From: Pseudomonas tolaasii NCPPB 2192
GTDB lineage: Bacteria; Pseudomonadota; Gammaproteobacteria; Pseudomonadales; Pseudomonadaceae
Length of the DNA: 64,000 nucleotides
Assembly: GCF_002813445.1 (NCBI RefSeq)
Contig: NZ_PHHD01000001.1
Location: 1,054,001-1,118,000, forward strand
Reading direction: 5' to 3'
Made by a program: the position numbers and the translations under genes. The notes below the pieces were generated by a model. That model worked only from the letters and a program-made list of their open reading frames with translations, was not told the origin of the DNA and made no database searches. Below, in pieces: positions 8,073 through 16,462 of this stretch; within the stretch, counting starts at the first letter, position 1; every line of letters starts with the position of its first letter.

Positions 8073-9428
8073 ATGAATGCTCTAGCCCGCCGCGCCGCAG
8101 GCCTGCTGCTCAGCACAGTTTGTCTGCCCCTTTCAGCTTTGGCTGCCGACCCACAACCCACCCATGAATTTACCCTCGATAACGGCCTGAAAGTGGTCGT
8201 GCGTGAGGATCATCGCGCGCCGGTGGTGGTTTCCCAGGTCTGGTACAAGGTCGGTTCGAGCTACGAAACCCCGGGCCAGACCGGCTTGTCCCACGCCCTT
8301 GAGCACATGATGTTCAAGGGCAGCGCCAAAGTCGGCCCCGGCGAAGCCTCGCTGATCCTGCGCGACCTGGGCGCCGAAGAAAACGCCTTTACCAGCGACG
8401 ATTACACCGCTTATTACCAGGTGCTGGCCCGCGACCGCCTGGGCGTCGCCTTCGAGCTGGAAGCCGACCGCATGGCCAGCCTGCGCCTGCCGGCCGACGA
8501 GTTCAGCCGCGAAATCGAGGTGATCAAGGAAGAGCGTCGCCTGCGCACCGACGACAATCCGATGTCCAAGGCTTTCGAGCGCTTCAAGGCCATGGCCTAC
8601 CCGGCCAGCGGCTACCACACGCCGACCATCGGCTGGATGGCTGACCTGGAACGCATGAAGGTTGAAGAACTGCGCCACTGGTACCAATCCTGGTACGTGC
8701 CGAACAACGCCACGCTGGTGGTGGTCGGCGACGTAACCCCGGATGAGGTGAAAAACCTCGCCCAGCGCTACTTCGGCCCAATCCCCAAGCGTGACGTGCC
8801 ACCGGCCAAAATCCCGCTGGAACTGGCCGAACCCGGCGAGCGCTTGCTGACGATGCATGTGCAAACCCAACTGCCGAGCGTGATCCTCGGTTTCAACGTG
8901 CCGGGCCTGGCCACCGCCGAAGACAAGCGCTCGGTGCAGGCCCTGCGCCTGATTTCTGCGCTGCTGGACGGCGGCTATAGCGCGCGCATCTCCGAACAGC
9001 TGGAACGCGGTGAAGAGCTGGTTTCCGCCGCCTCCACCAGCTACGACGCCTACACCCGTGGCGACAGCCTGTTCACCCTCAGCGCCACGCCGAACCAGCA
9101 GAAGAAAAAGACCATTGCCCAAGCCGAAGCCGGCCTGTGGCGCCTGCTGGACGAACTGAAAGCCAAGCCACCGTCCGCCGAAGAACTGGAGCGTATCCGC
9201 GCCCAGGTGATTGCCGGCCTGGTTTACCAGCGTGATTCCATCACCAGCCAGGCCACGGCCATTGGCTCGCTGGAAACCGTCGGCCTGTCGTGGAAGTTGA
9301 TGGACACTGAACTTGCCGACCTGCAAAGCGTGACCCCGGAAGATATCCAGAAAGCCGCGCGTACCTATTTCACCCGCGAACGTCTGAGCGTCGCCCATGT
9401 TTTGCCTGAGGAGACCGCTCATGAGTGA
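8073..9428 (+). CDS. M16 zinc metallopeptidase, catalytic member of a pair
   Basis: This exported peptidase of the pitrilysin/insulinase family should degrade peptides in the periplasm. The preferred start at 8073 gives 451 residues beginning with a signal peptide (MNALARR, then LLLSTVCLPLSALAA, cleaved near residue 25). The inverted zinc motif HALEH is at 74-78, with the third ligand in the EVIKEE region about 70 residues on. An in-frame ATG at 7971 would add 34 residues that bury the signal sequence. The gene overlaps the next one by eight bases, so the products are probably made together and form a heterodimer. The substrate is unknown. Confidence 0.9.
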   Translation: MNALARRAAGLLLSTVCLPLSALAADPQPTHEFTLDNGLKVVVREDHRAPVVVSQVWYKVGSSYETPGQTGLSHALEHMMFKGSAKVGPGEASLILRDLGAEENAFTSDDYTAYYQVLARDRLGVAFELEADRMASLRLPADEFSREIEVIKEERRLRTDDNPMSKAFERFKAMAYPASGYHTPTIGWMADLERMKVEELRHWYQSWYVPNNATLVVVGDVTPDEVKNLAQRYFGPIPKRDVPPAKIPLELAEPGERLLTMHVQTQLPSVILGFNVPGLATAEDKRSVQALRLISALLDGGYSARISEQLERGEELVSAASTSYDAYTRGDSLFTLSATPNQQKKKTIAQAEAGLWRLLDELKAKPPSAEELERIRAQVIAGLVYQRDSITSQATAIGSLETVGLSWKLMDTELADLQSVTPEDIQKAARTYFTRERLSVAHVLPEETAHE

Positions 9429-10911
9429 TCGTAAAAACAGCCGCCTGATCTTCCCGGGCCTGATAGTCGTCACCCTGATCGCCGCCAGCGCCGTGTATTT
9501 CCTGCGCCCGAACGAGTCCGTCGCCAGCCAGGCGCTGGACAAGGCCCAATCGGCCAACAAACTGCAATCCCTGGCGGAACTGGACGGCAAGGCGCCGACC
9601 AACCGCAAGCTCGACGTGCAAACCTGGACCACCGCCGAAGGCGCCAAGGTGCTGTTTGTCGAAGCACACGAATTGCCGATGTTCGACATGCGCATCCTTT
9701 TCGCCGCCGGCAGCAGCCAGGACGGCAACACGCCGGGCGTGGCGCTGCTGACCAACGCCATGCTCAACGAAGGCGTGCCGGGCAAGAATGTGAGCCAGAT
9801 TGCCAGCGGCTTTGAAGGCTTGGGCGCAGACTTCGGCAATGGCGCTTTCCGCGATATGGCGCTGGTCTCCCTGCGCAGCCTGAGCGACAGCGACAAGCGC
9901 GATGCCGCCCTGGCGCTGTTTGACGAGGTGATCGGCAAGCCGACCTTCCCTGCCGATTCCCTGGCGCGCATCAAGAACCAGATCCTCGCCGGTTTTGAAT
10001 ACCAGAAACAAAACCCGGGCAAGCTGGCCAGCCTTGAGCTGTTCAAGCGCCTGTACGGTGACCACCCTTACGCGCACCCGAGCGAAGGCACACCGCAAAG
10101 CGTTCCGGCGATTACCCTGGCGCAGTTGCAGGCATTCCACGCCAAGGCTTATGCAGCAGGCAATGCGGTGATTGCCGTGGTGGGCGACCTGACGCGCGCC
10201 GAGGCCGAGGCCATGAGCGCCAAGGTATCGGCATCGCTGCCCAAAGGCCCGGCCCTGGCGAAGATCGCCCAGCCGAGCGAGCCCAAGGCTGGTCTGAGCC
10301 ATATCGAGTTTCCGTCCAAGCAGACGCACTTGCTGTTCGCGCAATTGGGCATCGACCGTGCCGACCCGGACTACGCGGCCTTGTCCCTCGGCAACCAGAT
10401 CCTGGGCGGCGGCGGTTTCGGCACGCGCTTGATGAGCGAAGTGCGCGAGAAACGTGGCCTGACTTATGGCGTGTACTCCGGCTTCTCGCCGATGCAGGTT
10501 CGCGGCCCGTTCATGATCCAGCTTCAGACCCGCGCCGAAATGAGCGGCGGTACGCTGCGCCTGGTCGAAGACGTGCTGGCCGATTACCTCAAGAACGGCC
10601 CGACACAGAAGGAGCTGGATGACGCCAAGCGCGAGCTGGCCGGCAGCTTCCCGCTGTCCACCGCCAGCAACGCCGATATCGTCGGGCAACTGGGCGCCAT
10701 GGGTTTCTACAACCTGCCGCTGAGCTATCTTGAGGATTTCATGAAACAATCCCAGGCCCTGACCGTAGAGCAGGTCAAGGCTGCCATGAATAAACACTTG
10801 AGCGCCGACAAGATGGTCATCGTGACCGCCGGCCCGACGACTGCGCAAAAGCCACTACCGCCCCCCACTGATAAACCCGCCGAGCAGCCGCTCGGGGTTC
10901 CGGAGCATTAA
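9421..10911 (+). CDS. M16-family protein lacking the zinc motif, partner subunit
   Basis: This 496-residue protein has the M16 fold but no HXXEH where the zinc site should be; the equivalent region reads TNAMLNEGVPG. It retains the C-terminal GFGTRLMSEVREKRGLTYGV segment characteristic of M16 proteins (shown here only in part for length). A single hydrophobic segment near residues 10-25 suggests an uncleaved membrane anchor or signal sequence. Pairs of one active and one inactive M16 subunit are known in bacteria. The start at 9421 overlaps the preceding stop as ATGAGTGA; the stop overlaps rsmD as TAATG. Confidence 0.88.
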   Translation: MSDRKNSRLIFPGLIVVTLIAASAVYFLRPNESVASQALDKAQSANKLQSLAELDGKAPTNRKLDVQTWTTAEGAKVLFVEAHELPMFDMRILFAAGSSQDGNTPGVALLTNAMLNEGVPGKNVSQIASGFEGLGADFGNGAFRDMALVSLRSLSDSDKRDAALALFDEVIGKPTFPADSLARIKNQILAGFEYQKQNPGKLASLELFKRLYGDHPYAHPSEGTPQSVPAITLAQLQAFHAKAYAAGNAVIAVVGDLTRAEAEAMSAKVSASLPKGPALAKIAQPSEPKAGLSHIEFPSKQTHLLFAQLGIDRADPDYAALSLGNQILGGGGFGTRLMSEVREKRGLTYGVYSGFSPMQVRGPFMIQLQTRAEMSGGTLRLVEDVLADYLKNGPTQKELDDAKRELAGSFPLSTASNADIVGQLGAMGFYNLPLSYLEDFMKQSQALTVEQVKAAMNKHLSADKMVIVTAGPTTAQKPLPPPTDKPAEQPLGVPEH

Positions 10912-11519
10912 TGGCCAGTTCATCTCGCCCGAAAAAACCCGTCCACAACGTGCATAACGGTGTGGGCCAATTGCGCATCATTGGCGGCGAATGGCGCAGC
11001 CGCAAACTGAGCTTCCCCGACGTTGTAGGCCTGCGCCCCACGCCCGACCGCGTGCGTGAAACCCTGTTCAACTGGCTCGCGCCGTACATTGCGGGTGCCA
11101 AGGTACTGGACCCGTTCGCGGGCAGCGGCGCGCTGTTTCTGGAGGCGTTGTCCCGTGGCGCCGCCCTGGGCCAGGCGCTGGACGCCAGTAATGTGGCCGT
11201 TTCCAGCCTGAAGGAACACCTGGGCACCCTGCGCTGCACTACCGGCCAGGTACAAACCGCCGACGCGCTGCGCTACCTGGAAACCCAGCCGGCCAGCGCG
11301 TTCGACGTGGTGTTCCTCGACCCGCCGTTCAATCAGAACCTGCTGCCAACCGTGTGCGCATTGCTGGAAGAGCGCGAATGGCTGGCGCCGGATTCTTGGA
11401 TCTACACTGAAAGCGAGACCGCGCCTTCGACCCTGGGCCTGCCGGCCACCTGGCGCCTGCACCGTGAGCAGAAATCCGGGCGGGTGTATTACGCGCTGTG
11501 GCAGCGTAGCATCGCCTGA
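10911..11519 (+). CDS. rsmD: 16S rRNA (guanine(966)-N2)-methyltransferase
   Basis: RsmD methylates N2 of G966 in 16S rRNA within the small subunit. The 202-residue Rossmann-fold methyltransferase has the SAM motif LDPFAGSGA at 66-74 and the catalytic DPPF at 137-140, both diagnostic. Its ATG overlaps the stop of the second M16 gene (TAATG), so it is translationally coupled to the peptidase pair, an arrangement seen in other pseudomonads. Confidence 0.95.
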   Translation: MASSSRPKKPVHNVHNGVGQLRIIGGEWRSRKLSFPDVVGLRPTPDRVRETLFNWLAPYIAGAKVLDPFAGSGALFLEALSRGAALGQALDASNVAVSSLKEHLGTLRCTTGQVQTADALRYLETQPASAFDVVFLDPPFNQNLLPTVCALLEEREWLAPDSWIYTESETAPSTLGLPATWRLHREQKSGRVYYALWQRSIA

Positions 11520-11540
11520 CTTCCAGGCAAGCAGGCTTAT

Positions 11541-11562
11541 TGTGGCGAGCAGGCTTGCCACA
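11541..11562. repeat. Single REP-like hairpin
   Basis: The sequence TGTGGCGAGCAGGCTTGCCACA is close to a self-complementary REP core. It lies between rsmD and the hydrolase gene and may act as a transcription stop or a REP remnant. Confidence 0.6.
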
Positions 11563-11590
11563 TGAAGCCTTGCTCGTTACAGAGATGTCC

Positions 11591-12613
11591 ATGAAGCCTT
11601 CCACCGAGCTGTTCACCCCCGCCTTCGGCCTCGGCAACCCCCACCTGCAAACCCTGTGGGGCCCGCTGTGGCGACCGACGACCCACCTCGAACGCCAACG
11701 CGAACGCCTGTGGCTGGATGACGGCGACTTCCTCGACCTCGATTGGCACGGCCCTCACGACGCTAAAGCGCCGTTGGTGCTGGTGCTGCACGGGCTGACC
11801 GGCTCCTCCAACTCGCCTTACGTGGCCGGCCTGCAAAAAGCCCTCGCCACGCAGGGCTGGGCCAGCGCCGCGCTGAATTGGCGCGGTTGCTCAGGCGAGC
11901 CCAACCTGCTGGCGCGCAGTTATCACTCCGGCGCGAGCGAGGACCTCGCAGCGGCCATTGCACACCTGCGGGCCAAACGCCCCTTGGCGCCTTTGTACGC
12001 GGTGGGTTATTCACTGGGCGGCAATGTGCTGCTCAAACACCTGGGGGAAACCGGCGCGGCCTCGGGCCTGCAGGGCGCCGCGGCGGTGTCGGTGCCATTT
12101 CGGCTGGACCAATGCGCAGACCGCATCGGGCTGGGCTTTTCGCGGGTGTATCAGAAGCACTTCATGCGCGAAATGCTTGCCTATATCCGCGTCAAACAGC
12201 GCCGTTTTCTACAGGATGGCCAGGCTGACGGATTGAAAACCCTGGAAGGCCTGGGCTCACTGGAGAAGATGCGCACCTTCTGGGACTTCGACGGCCGGGT
12301 GACTGCGCCACTGCACGGTTTTCTCAGCGCCGAAGACTATTACCGCCGCGCATCGAGCCGCTATTACCTGGGCGACATTCGCACGCCGACCCTGATTATC
12401 CAGGCAGCCGATGACCCGTTTGTGTTCGCACACAGCTTGCCCGAGGCCAGCGAGCTGTCGGCTTGCACCGAGTTTGAGTTGCTGGCCAAGGGTGGGCATG
12501 TGGGGTTTGTCGAGGGTTCGGTGAAACGTCCGGGTTACTACCTTGAGCGGCGCATCCCCCAATGGTTGCTGACACAGCACATTTTTGATCGGGTTTTCAC
12601 CTTCGAACGCTAG
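11591..12613 (+). CDS. YheT-type alpha/beta hydrolase
   Basis: This cytoplasmic serine hydrolase belongs to the YheT/ABHD-like branch of the alpha/beta fold. The 340-residue protein has the oxyanion-loop region HGLTGSSNSPY, the nucleophile elbow GYSLGGN, an acid in AADDPFVF and a histidine in KGGHVGF, so the triad is complete. Related proteins act as esterases of uncertain physiological substrate. AGAG six bases before the ATG at 11591 supports this start; an ATG two codons earlier (11585) is possible. Its stop codon overlaps that of the convergent sulfurtransferase gene. Confidence 0.85.
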   Translation: MKPSTELFTPAFGLGNPHLQTLWGPLWRPTTHLERQRERLWLDDGDFLDLDWHGPHDAKAPLVLVLHGLTGSSNSPYVAGLQKALATQGWASAALNWRGCSGEPNLLARSYHSGASEDLAAAIAHLRAKRPLAPLYAVGYSLGGNVLLKHLGETGAASGLQGAAAVSVPFRLDQCADRIGLGFSRVYQKHFMREMLAYIRVKQRRFLQDGQADGLKTLEGLGSLEKMRTFWDFDGRVTAPLHGFLSAEDYYRRASSRYYLGDIRTPTLIIQAADDPFVFAHSLPEASELSACTEFELLAKGGHVGFVEGSVKRPGYYLERRIPQWLLTQHIFDRVFTFER

Positions 12614-13464
12614 TCGCCAGTCGCAACCGCTCGCGCCGGATCCGTAATCCACTCACTCCACGACCCCGCATACAACTTGCCCAACGGGTAACCCGCCAAA
12701 CTCAAGGCGAACAGGTTGTGGCACGCCGTCACGCCCGAGCCGCAATACGCCACCAGCTCATCCGGCGAACGCCCCTGCAACTGCGCGGCAAAACGCTGCT
12801 TGAGTTGCTCGGCCGGCAGAAAGCGCCCGTCACTGCCCAGGTTTTCGTTGAAGGCTGCGCACTGTGCGCCGGGAATATGCCCGGCGACCGGGTCGATAGG
12901 CTCCACTTCGCCGCGAAACCGCGCTTGGGCACGGGCGTCAATCAGCGTGAGCCCCGGTTGGCCCAGGCGCTTTTGCAAATGCTCGGCATCCAGCAGCAGG
13001 TGATTATCCGGCGTGCCGGCAAATGTACCCGGCTCGATCACCGGCGCATCCAGGCTCAGCGGGAAACCGGCAGCGTGCCAGGCCTTGAGGCCACCATCGA
13101 GGATAAACACGCCATCACGTTTGCCCAGCCAGGCCAGCAACCACCACGCCCGAGCGGCATAGGCGCCAGGGCCGTCGTCATACAGCACGATATCGGTGTC
13201 GGCGCTGACGCCCCACACACGCAGCTGCCGCACCAACGCGTCTGCCGTCGGCAGAGGATGGCGGCCGGTTACACCTTTGGTCACCGGGCCACTGAGGTGA
13301 CGCTCCAGGTCAGCGTATTGGGCGCCTTCGATGTGACCCTCTTCGTAGCTGCAACGCCCGTAATCCGGGTCTTCCAGGGCAAAGCGGCAATCCAGGATTA
13401 CCAGCCCTCCGGCCTTCTGGCGCTCGGCCAGTTGCTGGGGGCTGATCAGTTGGGCAAGCGGCAT
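12610..13464 (-). CDS. sseA: 3-mercaptopyruvate sulfurtransferase
   Basis: This tandem-rhodanese enzyme transfers sulfur from 3-mercaptopyruvate to acceptors such as cyanide or thiols. The 284-residue protein has an N-terminal inactive rhodanese domain and a C-terminal catalytic domain with Cys241 in the loop CGSGVTA, the sequence typical of mercaptopyruvate rather than thiosulfate sulfurtransferases. AGGAG about seven bases upstream supports the ATG at 13464. It lies just downstream of laoR on the same strand but is unrelated to it in function. Confidence 0.9.
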   Translation of the reverse strand: MPLAQLISPQQLAERQKAGGLVILDCRFALEDPDYGRCSYEEGHIEGAQYADLERHLSGPVTKGVTGRHPLPTADALVRQLRVWGVSADTDIVLYDDGPGAYAARAWWLLAWLGKRDGVFILDGGLKAWHAAGFPLSLDAPVIEPGTFAGTPDNHLLLDAEHLQKRLGQPGLTLIDARAQARFRGEVEPIDPVAGHIPGAQCAAFNENLGSDGRFLPAEQLKQRFAAQLQGRSPDELVAYCGSGVTACHNLFALSLAGYPLGKLYAGSWSEWITDPARAVATGD

Positions 13465-13497
13465 GACGGACTCCTGTGAACAGATTCGGGAAAGGTC

Positions 13498-14169
13498 CTA
13501 CTTCACTTCTTCCAGTGCCTGGTTCAACGGCACATAAAACTCTTTGAACAGGGCATCCACCGCCTCTTTCGCCTGGGGTGTGACAAATCCTGCCTCCAGC
13601 ACGAGCACCTGATACACCCCGCGTTTAATGGCTTCGGCGCTCAGGTGGGCCGAGTTTTCATTGGTGGTGCACAGGAAACGCACCCACGAAGTGAGAATAA
13701 TCCAGGCATTGAGCGTCAGGGCCTCGGTTTGCACCGGGTCCATGTTGAGGATGCCGGCATCGACAAACCCCTGGTAAATCGCGCCGCCCTGGGTCAGGCA
13801 ACGCTGGGAAAAACGCCGGTAACCGGTGGCCAGCTCCGGGTCACTTTCCAGCAAATGCTCGAGGTCGCGGTGCAGGAAGCGGTAGCGCCACATGCCCGCC
13901 AGCACGGCCTGCAGGTAGAAGCGCTTGTCTTCGACAGTCACGGCGCGGCCCGGTGGCGGACGCAGGAAACTGTCGACCAGAGCTTCGTACTCGCGAAACA
14001 ACACGGCGATGATCGCCTGCTTGTTGGGGAAGTGGTAGTACAGGTTGCCCGGGGAAATTTCCATGTGGGCGGCGATATGGTTGGTGCTGACACTGCGCTC
14101 GCCTTGCTGGTTAAACAGCTCCAGGCTGGTTTGCACAATGCGCTCGCTGGTCTTTACTCGTGGTGCCAT
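13498..14169 (-). CDS. laoR: TetR-family repressor of the lao genes
   Basis: The 223-residue protein has an N-terminal TetR helix-turn-helix (about 10-55, including TNHIAAHMEISPGNLYYHF) and a helical ligand-binding C-terminal domain. It is divergent from an aldehyde dehydrogenase, a small Tat-signal protein and a GMC alcohol dehydrogenase, the gene order of laoR-laoCBA (PA0367-PA0364) in P. aeruginosa, where LaoR represses oxidation genes for long-chain alcohols. The inducer is probably a fatty alcohol, aldehyde or acyl derivative; this is inferred from that system. Confidence 0.82.
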   Translation of the reverse strand: MAPRVKTSERIVQTSLELFNQQGERSVSTNHIAAHMEISPGNLYYHFPNKQAIIAVLFREYEALVDSFLRPPPGRAVTVEDKRFYLQAVLAGMWRYRFLHRDLEHLLESDPELATGYRRFSQRCLTQGGAIYQGFVDAGILNMDPVQTEALTLNAWIILTSWVRFLCTTNENSAHLSAEAIKRGVYQVLVLEAGFVTPQAKEAVDALFKEFYVPLNQALEEVK

Positions 14170-14252
14170 AGGGGATCAGCTTCTATACACGTGATGGGGC
14201 ATCTTACGGTCTATCCGCAACGGGATAAATCCGTGTGTTATTGCAATGACAT

Positions 14253-14281
14253 TTGACAATCTAGAGTAATGACTCTAAAAA
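14253..14281 (+). promoter_or_regulatory. laoC promoter with candidate LaoR operator
   Basis: TTGACA at 14253-14258 and TAAAAA at 14276-14281 are spaced by 17 bases. The spacer holds a perfect palindrome, TAGAGT-aatg-ACTCTA at 14262-14277, whose right arm runs into the -10 element. A TetR dimer bound there would block RNA polymerase. Assignment to LaoR is by position only. Confidence 0.7.
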
Positions 14282-14315
14282 TCCAGGCAGACCTATAACA
14301 ATCGGGAACCGCGCC

Positions 14316-15743
14316 ATGTCTGCCAACGTCGCTTACCTGCAAGATTCCCAGGCGCTGGATCAACTCCAGGACCTGTTCGACGCCCAACGTCGCGCCTATG
14401 CCGCCAACCCGATGCCACCGGCCGCGCAGCGCCAGCAGTGGCTCAAAGCATTACGCGACTTACTGAGCGACGAACGTCAGGCGCTGATCGACGCCATCAG
14501 CCAGGACTTCAGCCAGCGCAGCGCAGATGAAACCCTGTTCGCCGAACTTATGCCCAGCCTGCATGGCATTCACTATGCCAGCAAACACCTCAAACGCTGG
14601 ATGAAACCTTCCCGCCGGGCCGTCGGCATTGCCTTCCAACCCGCGTCGGCCAAGGTCATTTATCAACCTTTGGGCGTGGTCGGTGTGATCGTGCCCTGGA
14701 ATTACCCACTCTATCTGGCCATCGGCCCGCTGGTTGGGGCCCTGGCGGCCGGCAACCGGGTGATGCTCAAACTCAGCGAATCCACGCCTGCCACGGGGGA
14801 ATTACTCAAGGCATTGCTGGCGAAAATCTTCCCGGAAGACCTGGTATGCGTGGTGCTGGGCGAGGCCGAAGTGGGCATGGCGTTTTCGAAGTTGCGCTTC
14901 GATCACCTGCTGTTCACCGGCGCCACCAGCATCGGCAAGCACGTGATGCGCGCCGCCGCCGAACACCTCACGCCAGTGACGCTGGAACTGGGCGGCAAGT
15001 CGCCGGCCATCGTATCCGCCGATGTACCGCTCAAAGACGCTGCCGAGCGCATAGCCTTCGGCAAAACCCTGAACGCCGGGCAAACCTGCGTCGCACCGGA
15101 CTACGTGCTGGTGCCGGAAGACCGCGTGGAAGGTTTCGTCGAGGCCTACACCCAGGCCGTTCGCGGGTTTTATCCGACCCTGACGGACAACCCGGACTAC
15201 ACCGCCATCATCAACGAGCGACAGCTGGCGCGGCTCAATGCCTACGCCAAGGACGCCGCCGACAAGGGTGCCCAGTTGATTCCCCTGTACGAACAAGGCC
15301 AGGCCCGACGCATCGCCCACACTCTGGTGCTGAACGTCAGTGATGACATGACCCTGATGCAGGACGAAATCTTCGGCCCGCTGCTGCCGATCGTGCCGTA
15401 TCGCGGCCTCGATCAGGCGTTTGCCTACATCAACGAGCGCCCGCGCCCACTGGCCCTGTATTACTTCGGCTACAACAAGGGCGAGCAGAACCGCGTACTT
15501 CACGAAACCCATTCCGGCGGCGTGTGCCTCAACGACACACTGCTGCACGTGGCCCAGGACGACATGCCCTTCGGCGGCATCGGCCCCTCGGGCATGGGCC
15601 ATTACCACGGCCATGAAGGCTTCCTCACGTTCAGCAAGGCCAAGGGCGTGCTGGTCAAGCAACGTCTGAATGCGGCCAGGCTGATTTACCCGCCCTACGG
15701 TAAATCCATCCAGAAGTTGATCCAGAAGCTGTTTATCCGCTGA
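14316..15743 (+). CDS. laoC: Long-chain aldehyde dehydrogenase (LaoC type; coniferyl aldehyde dehydrogenase family)
   Basis: This NAD(P)-dependent enzyme should oxidise the fatty aldehyde made by LaoA to the acid. The 475-residue protein has the aldehyde dehydrogenase fold with VPWNYPL in the cofactor region, the general base in LELGGKSPA and the catalytic Cys in NAGQTCVAPDY. The C-terminal stretch GKSIQKLIQKLFIR could be an amphipathic membrane-associating helix like those of fatty aldehyde dehydrogenases. By sequence alone it could also be annotated as coniferyl aldehyde dehydrogenase (CalB-like); the neighbours favour the lao role. Confidence 0.85.
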   Translation: MSANVAYLQDSQALDQLQDLFDAQRRAYAANPMPPAAQRQQWLKALRDLLSDERQALIDAISQDFSQRSADETLFAELMPSLHGIHYASKHLKRWMKPSRRAVGIAFQPASAKVIYQPLGVVGVIVPWNYPLYLAIGPLVGALAAGNRVMLKLSESTPATGELLKALLAKIFPEDLVCVVLGEAEVGMAFSKLRFDHLLFTGATSIGKHVMRAAAEHLTPVTLELGGKSPAIVSADVPLKDAAERIAFGKTLNAGQTCVAPDYVLVPEDRVEGFVEAYTQAVRGFYPTLTDNPDYTAIINERQLARLNAYAKDAADKGAQLIPLYEQGQARRIAHTLVLNVSDDMTLMQDEIFGPLLPIVPYRGLDQAFAYINERPRPLALYYFGYNKGEQNRVLHETHSGGVCLNDTLLHVAQDDMPFGGIGPSGMGHYHGHEGFLTFSKAKGVLVKQRLNAARLIYPPYGKSIQKLIQKLFIR

Positions 15744-15772
15744 TAAAAGCCATTCACGGGATACTAAAAACA

Positions 15773-16318
15773 ATGAACCCCAGCCTGACTGACTCTCCTG
15801 CGCTCTCGCGGCGCGGCGTCTTGAAAATCGGCCTGTGCGCCAGTGCCTTCCTGGCCACCGCAGGCCTGGGCGCCAGCCTCAGCGGTTGTTCCAGCAGCAC
15901 GCCGGCCAGCGGTTTTGCGATGTTGCGCAGCAGCGATTTGCCGTTCCTGCGCGCAACCATTCCGGTGCTGCTCGAAGGCGCGGCGAGTGCCCAGGAGGTG
16001 GTCGCCGGTATTGAAGACACCTTGAAAAAACTCGACTACAGCCTGCAGCACCTGTCGCCGGAAATGTTCAAGCTCACCCAGCAACTGTTCGACGTGCTGA
16101 GCATGGGCATTACCCGAGGGCCATTGACCGGCATCTGGGGCAGTTGGGAAAACGCCAGCGCCGAGCAAATCCGCAACTTCCTGCACCGCTGGGAAAACAG
16201 CTACCTCAACCTGCTGCGCATGGGCCAGGGTTCGCTGCTCAAGCTGGTGATCATGGCCTGGTACTTCCGGCCCGCATCGTGGGTGCATTGCGGCTATCCC
16301 GGCCCACCCAAAATCTGA
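15773..16318 (+). CDS. laoB: LaoB: small Tat-signal protein linked to LaoA
   Basis: This 181-residue protein has a twin-arginine motif SRRGVLKIG near residues 12-20, a hydrophobic stretch, and a lipobox-like LSGC near residue 39. It could therefore be exported by Tat and possibly lipidated. The rest is helical, rich in Trp and Leu, with no known catalytic motif. In P. aeruginosa the matching gene, laoB, is functionally tied to the alcohol dehydrogenase LaoA. It starts 29 bases after laoC. Small Tat subunits of other GMC dehydrogenases carry their large subunit to the periplasm, so a chaperone or anchor role is plausible but inferred. Confidence 0.75.
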   Translation: MNPSLTDSPALSRRGVLKIGLCASAFLATAGLGASLSGCSSSTPASGFAMLRSSDLPFLRATIPVLLEGAASAQEVVAGIEDTLKKLDYSLQHLSPEMFKLTQQLFDVLSMGITRGPLTGIWGSWENASAEQIRNFLHRWENSYLNLLRMGQGSLLKLVIMAWYFRPASWVHCGYPGPPKI

Positions 16319-16338
16319 CCCTGACAACCCGATTAACT

Positions 16339-16423
16339 GTGGGAGCTGCGGTGCGACGATTCGACTTGCCTGCGATAGCGGTGGTGAATCCAACATCGCT
16401 ATCGCAGGCAAGCCAGCTCCCAC
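16339..16423. repeat. REPIN with two different half-elements, inside the lao operon
   Basis: The right arm is the common REP type, but the left arm reads GTGGGAGCTGCGGTGCGACG and then rejoins the usual CTTGCCTGCGAT, so this is a chimeric pair. It separates laoB from laoA by 144 bases and may attenuate or stabilise the transcript. Confidence 0.85.
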
Positions 16424-16462
16424 ATTGACTGCAACTTCGTACAACAATAAGAGTGCACGTCT

